From: Bacillota bacterium
GTDB taxonomy: Bacteria; Bacillota; Clostridia; Tissierellales; Tissierellaceae
Assembly (NCBI GenBank): GCA_023388495.1
Contig: JAEWGC010000018.1
Location: 1-64,000 of the forward strand
Direction: 5' to 3'
Length of the DNA stretch: 64,000 nucleotides
Below, piece after piece: positions 28,473-35,508 of the stretch. The notes beneath the pieces are model-generated. The model did not search any database. It saw nothing but the letters and a program-made list of their open reading frames with translations, and was not told the DNA's origin. The translations under genes and the position numbers were made by a program. Position 1 is the stretch's first letter. Each line of letters begins with the position of its first letter.

Positions 28473-29471
28473 TTACTCCCTTCTCAGCAAGAATAAAAAG
28501 AAAGGTGCTCCTAATACTGCCATTACAATACCTACTGGTATTTCTGTGGGACTCAGAAAGGTTCTTGCAAAAGTATCACTAAACATTAAAAGCACAGATC
28601 CCAATAAAGCTGTTGCAGGAAACATATAGTTATAATCGTTCCCCATTATTAACCTTATACTGTGAGGCACTATAAGACCTACAAATCCTAAAAGACCTAC
28701 TACACTTACTGCACTTGCAGCTAAAAAAGCAGCTAGGGCTGTAAATCCAAGTCTTGTAGCCTCTACATTTAGTCCAAGTCCTCTAGCAACATCATCTCCT
28801 AATATTAAAATGTTAAGCTTCTCTGCAAATATATTTACTAAAACAACTCCTATTATGGTATAAGGGAGAATTGTCTGTACCTCTGGCCAAGATCTTGCAG
28901 AAAGACTACCATTCATAAAAGTAAGGGCTCCATGGACACGGTCACTATAAAAAACTAATATACCTGAGATACCAGCACTAAATAAAGCAGATACAGCTAC
29001 CCCTGCTAATATTATTCTTGTTGTCTGTATTCCACCCTTCCAAGATAAAATATATATTATAGATGCTGCCATCATAGCCCCTACAAAGGCGGCAATCGGC
29101 ACTAGCCCTATATGCTGGGGCAAAATAACTAATACAGCTATTCCAAAGAGCCCCGCACCACTGCTTATACCAATAATACTTGGATCGGCTAGAGGATTTT
29201 TCATTACTCCTTGCAAAATAGCACCTGATAGAGCAAGATTTGCCCCCACTAAAGCTGCTAATATCATTCTTGGTAATCTAATATTCCAAATTACCATTCT
29301 TTCAGAACTTCCATCGTCTGTCATAATAACCTCAAATATACGTCTTATCCCCACCTCTAGAGTACCTTTAGTATTTCCTAATATAAATGCTACAAAAAAA
29401 AGTATTACTATGATAGCAATAACACCTATTTTAAATCCCTTATTGTCTTTAAGAGAAATATCATTTTTCAT
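28473..29471 (-). CDS. ABC importer permease (FecCD/BtuC family), second copy
   Basis: A 332-residue membrane permease with about ten spans and the blocks NIRLPRMILAAL and LGFVGLIVPHSIRL. The ATG at 29471 is chosen because GGAGAGGTGG precedes it, whereas an in-frame ATG seven codons upstream has no ribosome-binding site. It is a paralogue of the permease at 14114-15115. The short spacing to its binding protein indicates one transcript. Confidence 0.9.
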   Translation of the reverse strand: MKNDISLKDNKGFKIGVIAIIVILFFVAFILGNTKGTLEVGIRRIFEVIMTDDGSSERMVIWNIRLPRMILAALVGANLALSGAILQGVMKNPLADPSIIGISSGAGLFGIAVLVILPQHIGLVPIAAFVGAMMAASIIYILSWKGGIQTTRIILAGVAVSALFSAGISGILVFYSDRVHGALTFMNGSLSARSWPEVQTILPYTIIGVVLVNIFAEKLNILILGDDVARGLGLNVEATRLGFTALAAFLAASAVSVVGLLGFVGLIVPHSIRLIMGNDYNYMFPATALLGSVLLMFSDTFARTFLSPTEIPVGIVMAVLGAPFFLFLLRRE

Positions 29472-30525
29472 GCCACTGATCCACCTCTCCATATATTTCT
29501 GGATATATACTTTTAGCCATATATTCTATAGCTTCATGATAATAAGGCCCTGCATTATATAAGAAATACTCTTGTGGAAGATGAACAACACGGCCTTCTT
29601 GAATAGCTTTTACTCCATTCCATACTGGATTTTTTGCAAATTCTTCTTCTATAGCTCTTGCAGCTTCCTCATTGCTAGAAATCATACTTGTAACTAAAAC
29701 ATAATCTGGATTCTTGTCCACTATATACTCTATATCTAGTGGAGCCGTTTCTGAACCTATAGTATCTGGTGGCAAATCAGATGCAATATTTTTAAGTCTT
29801 AGTATTTTAGATATATCCCCTGCTATACTATTATCCAGTTTAACAGCAAGGGTTTTGGATGTTATGTATAGTATGACTACAGATTTATTATCTTCTGGTA
29901 GTTTAGATACAATTTCTTCTTTCTGATTTTCTAGTTCTTCTATCTTTGCTTCAGCTAGATCTTCCTTCTGAAGTATCTTCCCAAAGGCTTTATAAGTTGA
30001 TATCACATCATCATATCCTCGTATATGCGTAGTAATTACATTAAAGCCCATTTCTCTTAATTTCTTTGATTGTGTTGATTGTGTTCCAACTTGAGCTATA
30101 ATTAAATCTGGATTATGAGGTATTACCGACTCCATATCTATAGAATATACAGGTCCTATTGTTGGAAGACTTCGTATTTCTTCTTCATATTCAGGTATAA
30201 GTTTTATATTATCTGATACATCTGATGTGCATACAGACTTTCCTCCTAGATCATACCAGATATTTAAAGGAGTACCAGATAAAACAGCCACTGTTTCTGG
30301 CTTCTTTTCTAAAACAGTTTCTTTTTTAAAAAAATCCTTCACCTTTAAAGGATAGGTACTTCCTTCTACTGTTATTGATACTTCATTATCCTCTACTTTC
30401 TCCGCACTTTGTGTATTACTTAGTCCTCCTACCCCACTAGTTTTGGTACAGCCTGATACGCTGAATATCATTACAACTAAAATCATTATCCCCAATGTTT
30501 TTTTATAATTCTTCATCTTTTTCAT
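29461..30525 (-). CDS. ABC importer substrate-binding lipoprotein, second copy
   Basis: A 354-residue lipoprotein; lipobox VSGC gives an acylated cysteine at residue 26. The mature part is a class III binding protein of the BtuF/FecB type (KPETVAVLSGTP, NPDLIIAQVG). It is the first gene after riboswitch 2, so import is repressed when cobalamin is abundant. A corrinoid or its precursor is the likely cargo; haem is the main alternative given the chelatase genes that follow. Confidence 0.87.
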   Translation of the reverse strand: MKKMKNYKKTLGIMILVVMIFSVSGCTKTSGVGGLSNTQSAEKVEDNEVSITVEGSTYPLKVKDFFKKETVLEKKPETVAVLSGTPLNIWYDLGGKSVCTSDVSDNIKLIPEYEEEIRSLPTIGPVYSIDMESVIPHNPDLIIAQVGTQSTQSKKLREMGFNVITTHIRGYDDVISTYKAFGKILQKEDLAEAKIEELENQKEEIVSKLPEDNKSVVILYITSKTLAVKLDNSIAGDISKILRLKNIASDLPPDTIGSETAPLDIEYIVDKNPDYVLVTSMISSNEEAARAIEEEFAKNPVWNGVKAIQEGRVVHLPQEYFLYNAGPYYHEAIEYMAKSIYPEIYGEVDQWHEK

Positions 30526-30550
30526 CCTTTCTATATGTTATAAATAAAAA

Positions 30551-30588
30551 AACTTCAACAATCGTAATATTCTACGGTTATTGAAGTT
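30551..30588 (-). terminator. Second terminator after riboswitch 2
   Basis: On the minus strand AACTTCAATAACCGTA pairs with TACGATTGTTGAAGTT, followed by seven T. It ends 25 bases before the binding-protein start. Its ascending arm contains ACCGTAGA, which is exactly complementary to TCTACGGT just after the aptamer (30726-30733), so an antiterminator pairing is possible. Confidence 0.8.
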
Positions 30589-30652
30589 CTAATAAGCTTG
30601 TTAAATAATGATTTCATATTGTTATAATTCTTAAAATAAATTCTATCAAAAA

Positions 30653-30680
30653 ATCCTTCTGAAAGAATAATCAGAAGGAT
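30653..30680 (-). terminator. First terminator after riboswitch 2
   Basis: On the minus strand a perfect 10-bp stem ATCCTTCTGA/TCAGAAGGAT is followed by six T (30647-30652). It lies about 65 bases after the aptamer and 65 bases before the second terminator. Confidence 0.85.
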
Positions 30681-30745
30681 AGTGAAATACAACCATTTAA
30701 CATAATATACTAGCTTTCTCCATCCACCGTAGAGTTATTTTTGCT

Positions 30746-30911
30746 AATAAATAGGAAGGTATTCTGACTCAAGCCTCATCATCTTTCCTGTCTTCCCAGT
30801 TTCCCAGTGACGTTTAGAAAAGACTCTTCTTTTACAGCGGCGGGACCGTGAGGGATTTACACCCTGCTTCCCTATTACAAATAGAATTTTTATTCTATAA
30901 ACCTATTTATT
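30746..30911 (-). promoter_or_regulatory. Cobalamin riboswitch 2, upstream of the importer-chelatase operon
   Basis: Minus-strand cobalamin aptamer. A 10-bp terminal stem pairs AATAAATAGG (30902-30911) with CCTATTTATT (30746-30755). Between them lie AATAGGGAAGCAGGGTGTAA, CCGCCGCTGTAA, CTGGGAAGACAGG and a B12-box variant GAGTCAGAATACC. It controls the second ABC importer, the CobN/ChlI/ChlD set and the lipoprotein. Confidence 0.94.
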
Positions 30912-30933
30912 CAATATTCAATTTTCATCACCA

Positions 30934-30962
30934 ATTATACTACATAAATAAATATTAAACAA
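30934..30962 (-). promoter_or_regulatory. Sigma-A promoter of the riboswitch-2 operon
   Basis: Minus-strand -35 TTGTTT (30957-30962), 17-base spacer and a perfect -10 TATAAT (30934-30939). The predicted start falls about 15 bases before the aptamer. Confidence 0.65.
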
Positions 30963-31088
30963 GCATCAATAAATATATTTATTATTATCATATAGAAAGT
31001 TTATTTCATATTGCCATATTCCTCCAATAAAGGTACCTATCATCATGATTTTTCCTACAATCTCTTTCATGATTATATATCTCGAATA

Positions 31089-31934
31089 TTATATAAAGTT
31101 ATATCCATTTCCTAATACCTCACTAACCACTCCTACAGTTATAAATACTTCTGAATCTATGTCTTGGGCATAGTTTCTAATTCTAATATATTGTTTTTTG
31201 CCAACAACTGTACTTATAATAGTTTTTCTATTTCTTGAGACTCCTTCATCGGCAGTGTAAATTGTAGTTTGCCTTTTTATTTCATTAATTATATAATCAT
31301 TTATTTCTTTACTCTTATTACTGATAATCACAATATTCATTTTCTCATTAAATTTTGCAATTATATTATCTATTACATATGCATTAATAAAAACTCCTAA
31401 TAATGCATATAATCCTAATTTTAACCCAAAAGCCAACCCTGCTAAGATAGTAATAATAAAATCTGATAAAACTAAAGCCTTTCCTATATTTAAATGAGTA
31501 AATTTATTAATTATCTTTGCTATAATATCAGTTCCTCCAGTAGAAGCATTTTGAGAAAAAATTATAGCCATACCTATGCCTTGGATAGTTATTCCATAGA
31601 TTAAATTTATTAACAAGTCATCAATTATGGGAGTGTTTAATGGAGTAACTATTTCTAAAACGTATATAAAAGCTGATAATAAAAAGCTTGAATAAATGGT
31701 ATATCCTCCAAAGTCTCTCCCAATTATTAAAAAAGCTAAAATAAAAAGAATAACATTTGATATAGTCATTATCAGACCAATTTGTATATTAGGAAAAATA
31801 TGATTTATTACCATGGCAAAACCTGTAACTCCACCTACTGCTAAATTTTCCGGGATTAGAAAATAATATAAGCCTATTGCCATAATGATTATGCCTAGAT
31901 TAATAAGCATAAATTTTTTAATATTAATTCTCAT
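31089..31934 (-). CDS. YitT-family membrane protein
   Basis: A 281-residue membrane protein with five to six hydrophobic spans in the first 200 residues and a C-terminal cytosolic domain (about residues 195-280, TTIYTADEGVSRNRKTII) of the DUF2179 type. Function of the family is not firmly known. The second of two nearby ATGs (31934) is taken as the start because GGAG sits eight bases ahead of it. It overlaps sucD by a few bases and so is the third gene of the riboswitch-3 transcript. Confidence 0.85.
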   Translation of the reverse strand: MRINIKKFMLINLGIIIMAIGLYYFLIPENLAVGGVTGFAMVINHIFPNIQIGLIMTISNVILFILAFLIIGRDFGGYTIYSSFLLSAFIYVLEIVTPLNTPIIDDLLINLIYGITIQGIGMAIIFSQNASTGGTDIIAKIINKFTHLNIGKALVLSDFIITILAGLAFGLKLGLYALLGVFINAYVIDNIIAKFNEKMNIVIISNKSKEINDYIINEIKRQTTIYTADEGVSRNRKTIISTVVGKKQYIRIRNYAQDIDSEVFITVGVVSEVLGNGYNFI

Positions 31935-32826
31935 ACTCATCTCTCCAAAGGTTGTTATCTTTTAATGCTTTAATCAGAGTATTAGCTATAGTAGTAGGGG
32001 ATTCGGATATATATATACCACAGTTATTCATTATTTTTATTTTTTCATCTGCTGTTCCTTGACCAGATGAAATAATAGCTCCAGCATGTCCCATTCTTTT
32101 CCCTATTGGAGCTGTCTTTCCACCAATAAATCCAACTACTGGTTTCTTCATATTTTCTTTAATCCAGTAGGCTGCCTTTTCTTCTGCATTTCCTCCTATT
32201 TCACCAATCATAATCACAGCATCTGTATTTTCATCTTCATTAAAAGCTTTTAATACATCAATAAAATCTGTTCCGATTATAGGATCCCCTCCAATTCCTA
32301 CGGCAGTTGATTGACCTATTCCCTTTTGTGATAGTTGATGAACTGCCTCATAGGTTAATGTACCAGAACGAGATACAACTCCAATTCTTCCCTTCTTGTG
32401 TATATATCCAGGCATTATACCAATCTTACATTCACCAGCTGTTATAATACCTGGACAATTTGGCCCTATTAATCTAGTCTTTTTACCTTCCATATACCTC
32501 TTCACCATTATCATATCTTTTATAGGAATATGCTCTGTAATACAAATCACCATATCTAACTCAGCATCAACAGCTTCTAGGATAGCATCAGCTGCAAACC
32601 TTGCTGGAACATATATTATAGATACGTTTGCTCCAGTATTATCTACAGCCTCTTTTACAGTATTAAATACGGGAACTCCTTCAATTTCAGCTTTTCCCTT
32701 GCCTGGAGTTACTCCTGCAACTATCTTTGTTCCATATTCTAACATTTGCTTTGTATGATAAATTGCAGTACTGCCTGTTATTCCTTGCACAATTACTTTG
32801 GTAGAATTATCAACCCATATGCTCAT
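31924..32826 (-). CDS. sucD: Succinyl-CoA synthetase alpha subunit
   Basis: A 300-residue alpha subunit of succinate-CoA ligase, which interconverts succinyl-CoA and succinate with nucleotide phosphorylation. It has the N-terminal CoA-binding pattern VQGITGSTAIYH, a conserved GGDPIIGTDF, and the phosphohistidine in MGHAGAI (His about 246). Start and stop of sucC and sucD overlap (TAATG). It is transcribed behind a cobalamin riboswitch. Confidence 0.94.
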   Translation of the reverse strand: MSIWVDNSTKVIVQGITGSTAIYHTKQMLEYGTKIVAGVTPGKGKAEIEGVPVFNTVKEAVDNTGANVSIIYVPARFAADAILEAVDAELDMVICITEHIPIKDMIMVKRYMEGKKTRLIGPNCPGIITAGECKIGIMPGYIHKKGRIGVVSRSGTLTYEAVHQLSQKGIGQSTAVGIGGDPIIGTDFIDVLKAFNEDENTDAVIMIGEIGGNAEEKAAYWIKENMKKPVVGFIGGKTAPIGKRMGHAGAIISSGQGTADEKIKIMNNCGIYISESPTTIANTLIKALKDNNLWRDEYEN

Positions 32827-34001
32827 TATTTATCACCTTCCATTTCAATTAGTTCTAGTATTTTCTTTGCACCTTCAGACATATCTTCCGCTACAAAAAT
32901 ATTTAAATTGGATTGCATTATTTTATCCATACCTATACCTGCATTAGTTCCTTCCAATCTAATTACTACTGGAAGATTTATTTCTAATTCTTTAGCTGCA
33001 TTTATAATACCATTGGCTATTACATCACATTTCATTATTCCACCAAATATATTTACGAAAATACCTTTAACTTTTTCATCTGATAATATTATCTTAAAAG
33101 CATTTTTGATATTTTCTTCTGATGCTCCTCCTCCTACATCAAGAAAATTAGCTGGTTCTCCTCCATAAAGTTTTATTAAATCCATAGTAGCCATAGCAAG
33201 CCCTGCTCCATTTACCATACACCCAATATTCCCGTCTAGAGATATATAAGACAATCCATATTTTGATGCTTCTATTTCTTTTTTATCTTCCTCTTTTAAA
33301 TCTCTATAGCCAAGTATTTTTTGATTTCTAAACAAGCTATTTTCATCAAAATTCATCTTTGCATCTAAAGCAATTAGATCTTTTTCTTTTGTCACCACCA
33401 ATGGATTTATCTCTACTAATGTGCAATCATTATCAATAAAGAGTCTATATAAATCTATCATAAGTTTTACTGTCTCATTTATTATTTCCGATGGAATATT
33501 AATGTTAAAACATATTCTCCTAGCCTGAAATTCAGTTAAACCTACTATCCACTCAATTGGCTCTTTATAAATCTTATCTGGTTTTTTTACTGCTATTTCT
33601 TCTATATCAGTCCCCCCCTCCTCAGAGGCAATAAGAGTTATACTTGAGCTATCTCTATCTAATACAAGCCCTAAATAATATTCTTTATAAATGTCACAGC
33701 CTTCTTCTATCAAAACAGCCTTAACTTCTTTCCCTTTTTCTCCTGTTTGATCTGTTACTAATCTTTTACCTAATAACTCTTTAGCATATTTCTTAACTTC
33801 ATCTATTGATTTAGCTATTTTAACTCCTCCTGCTTTTCCCCTTCCACCAGCATGAATTTGAGCCTTTACTACTGCTATGTCTGTACCTATTGACCAACAA
33901 ACACCTTCAGCATCGTTGGCATCATATATCACTTTGCCATTTGGGACTGGAATCCCATAATTCCTCAGTAACTCTTTCGCTTGATATTCATGTATATTCA
34001 T
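32826..34001 (-). CDS. sucC: Succinyl-CoA synthetase beta subunit
   Basis: A 391-residue beta subunit with the ATP-grasp N-terminus (MNIHEYQAKELL, QIHAGGRGKAGG) and the C-terminal CoA-ligase domain (GGGASEENI, NIFGGIMKCD). The open frame runs on to 34043, but the upstream part lies inside a terminator hairpin. The ATG at 34001 has GGAGGG six bases ahead and gives the usual length. It is the first gene after riboswitch 3. Confidence 0.94.
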   Translation of the reverse strand: MNIHEYQAKELLRNYGIPVPNGKVIYDANDAEGVCWSIGTDIAVVKAQIHAGGRGKAGGVKIAKSIDEVKKYAKELLGKRLVTDQTGEKGKEVKAVLIEEGCDIYKEYYLGLVLDRDSSSITLIASEEGGTDIEEIAVKKPDKIYKEPIEWIVGLTEFQARRICFNINIPSEIINETVKLMIDLYRLFIDNDCTLVEINPLVVTKEKDLIALDAKMNFDENSLFRNQKILGYRDLKEEDKKEIEASKYGLSYISLDGNIGCMVNGAGLAMATMDLIKLYGGEPANFLDVGGGASEENIKNAFKIILSDEKVKGIFVNIFGGIMKCDVIANGIINAAKELEINLPVVIRLEGTNAGIGMDKIMQSNLNIFVAEDMSEGAKKILELIEMEGDK

Positions 34002-34030
34002 CTTTATCCCTCCAGTTTGTTTTTCAAAAA

Positions 34031-34060
34031 AATAACTCAGCAAATTCTTGCTGAGTTATT
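34031..34060 (-). terminator. Second terminator after riboswitch 3
   Basis: A 13-bp perfect stem (AATAACTCAGCAA with TTGCTGAGTTATT) with a four-base loop, followed on the minus strand by TTTTTT. It lies only about 30 bases before the sucC start. Confidence 0.85.
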
Positions 34061-34099
34061 ACTATAGTTTCACAAAATAAATATCACAAAACAAAAAAA

Positions 34100-34119
34100 C
34101 CTTTCTACAAATAGAAAGG
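34100..34119 (-). terminator. First terminator after riboswitch 3
   Basis: An 8-bp perfect stem CCTTTCTA/TAGAAAGG with a four-base loop, followed on the minus strand by GTTTTTTTG. It is the nearest hairpin to the aptamer and a candidate expression platform. Confidence 0.8.
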
Positions 34120-34201
34120 ACATTATTAATAGAGTAGAACAAACACTTAATCTACCTTATAATAACACCTCCTCATCCGCGTGAGTAATAAACAGCGTTT
34201 T

Positions 34202-34366
34202 TTCATTGGCAGGTCTCCTGACTTAAGAATAACAAACCTTACACCTTCCCATACTCCAAGTACAGTGGTATCCGAAAGGTTCTATCTATCACAGTGGCGG
34301 GACCGTGTCGGATTTAAACCGAACTTCCCTTTTAAATAATCTTATATATAAGATTATACCAATGAA
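34202..34366 (-). promoter_or_regulatory. Cobalamin riboswitch 3, upstream of sucCD
   Basis: Minus-strand cobalamin aptamer with terminal stem TTCATTGG (34359-34366) and CCAATGAA (34202-34209). It contains AAGGGAAGTTCGGTTTAAAT, CCCGCCACTGTGA, TATGGGAAGGTG and the B12-box end AAGTCAGGAGACCTGCC. The next genes in the same direction are sucC, sucD and the YitT gene. Confidence 0.95.
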
Positions 34367-34388
34367 CAAAATATTAAATTTTAAATAA

Positions 34389-34417
34389 AATATATCATAG
34401 GCAATATGAATTGTCAA
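34389..34417 (-). promoter_or_regulatory. Sigma-A promoter of the riboswitch-3 operon
   Basis: Minus-strand -35 TTGACA (34412-34417), 17-base spacer and -10 TATATT (34389-34394), with start predicted about 20 bases before the aptamer. Its strength suggests the copy of the 48-bp repeat further upstream is not this operon's promoter. Confidence 0.7.
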
Positions 34418-34480
34418 ATTGAAGTTCTATTTATTTCATTAACTCAAACTAAAGATCATTTTTTTACTACAAAATTCAGA

Positions 34481-34528
34481 TTTTAATGCTATCATAAAAT
34501 AATATCTAATACAAGATATTTTTATATA
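34481..34528 (-). repeat. 48-bp direct repeat, copy B, overlapping the cbiB 3' end
   Basis: Identical to 20398-20445 over all 48 bases and in the same orientation. It supplies the stop codon and part of the last codons of cbiB. The two copies begin 14,083 bases apart and enclose the importer-chelatase and sucCD operons. Confidence 0.85.
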
Positions 34529-35463
34529 TAAAATTGCCATAATACTAATACAACATAAATATTCAAAAGTAACAATTGACTTCTATACATAATTTCTATT
34601 GTGTTTTCTATATCTTTTTTCACAATAAATTTTATTTTATCACCAATTGTTGGTTTTTCAACTAATTTACCGTGGTAATAATTATTCCCACCTAATTGAA
34701 TGCCTAGAAGTCCTGCAACTGCTCCCTCTGGATAGGCACAGTTTGGACTTTTATGATTTTTTCTATCTCTAATCATGATTCTAAATCCATCTTTAAGATT
34801 AAATCTACCTATGGAGCTTAAACACATAAGTAGTCCTGTAACTCTTGCTGGAATATAGTTAAATATATCATCTACCTTTGCCGGAAAACATCCAAGGTCT
34901 ATATATTCTTCATTCATATATCCTAACATAGAATCCATAGTATTTATAAATTTATAGGCTAGTCCACCAGGTGCTCCAAGTAAAATTATATAAAGTAAAG
35001 GAGCAATTACTCCATCTGATGTATTCTCTGCTACAGTTTCTACTGTTGCCCTTATAATTTCCTCTTCTGAAAGATTTTTAGTCTCCCTTCCAACAATATA
35101 AGAAAGTCTTGTCCTAGCTTCTTCTATACCTATATCCAAAGCTTTCAATACCTTCATAGCTTCATCACGGAGACATTTTGCAGCTATACATGTATAAATC
35201 AGGTAAGTATTCACTATGGTATAAATGATTCTATATTGTTTTATTGACTTCAATAACAAATACGGTATAGAAAAACCAAGTATAATATTAAATATAACAA
35301 TTATAAACCCAGCAAATTTAAGTCCCTGTTTTGACTTAACAATTTTTCTTGCTAAGCTATCTTCAAAGGATATTATCCTTCCCATAAGTTTCACTGGATG
35401 TGGAAAACTATAAGGATCCCCTATGATAAAATCTAAAATTACTGCAAATATAATATTTAACAT
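34522..35463 (-). CDS. cbiB: Adenosylcobinamide-phosphate synthase
   Basis: A 313-residue membrane protein that attaches aminopropanol phosphate (made by CobD) to adenosylcobyric acid. Typical blocks are DFIIGDPYSFPHPVKLMG (near residue 11-28), ENTSDGVIAPLLY (near 145-157) and PNCAYPEGAVAGLLGIQLGG (near 237-256). It follows the cbiP-like gene by 45 bases. Its last codons and stop lie in the 48-bp repeat. Confidence 0.94.
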   Translation of the reverse strand: MLNIIFAVILDFIIGDPYSFPHPVKLMGRIISFEDSLARKIVKSKQGLKFAGFIIVIFNIILGFSIPYLLLKSIKQYRIIYTIVNTYLIYTCIAAKCLRDEAMKVLKALDIGIEEARTRLSYIVGRETKNLSEEEIIRATVETVAENTSDGVIAPLLYIILLGAPGGLAYKFINTMDSMLGYMNEEYIDLGCFPAKVDDIFNYIPARVTGLLMCLSSIGRFNLKDGFRIMIRDRKNHKSPNCAYPEGAVAGLLGIQLGGNNYYHGKLVEKPTIGDKIKFIVKKDIENTIEIMYRSQLLLLNIYVVLVLWQFYI

Positions 35464-35508
35464 CGTATTTCATTCCCTTACTATTCACTTTTCACTATTA
35501 GTTATTCA

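Noticed and set aside
31032..31075. A terminator after the yitT gene (ATCATGA/TCATGAT)
   Set aside because: The arms are far apart and no T-run follows on the minus strand.
34002..34043. The N-terminal extension of sucC to an upstream start
   Set aside because: The extension is the sequence of a terminator hairpin, and a strong ribosome-binding site precedes the internal ATG at 34001.
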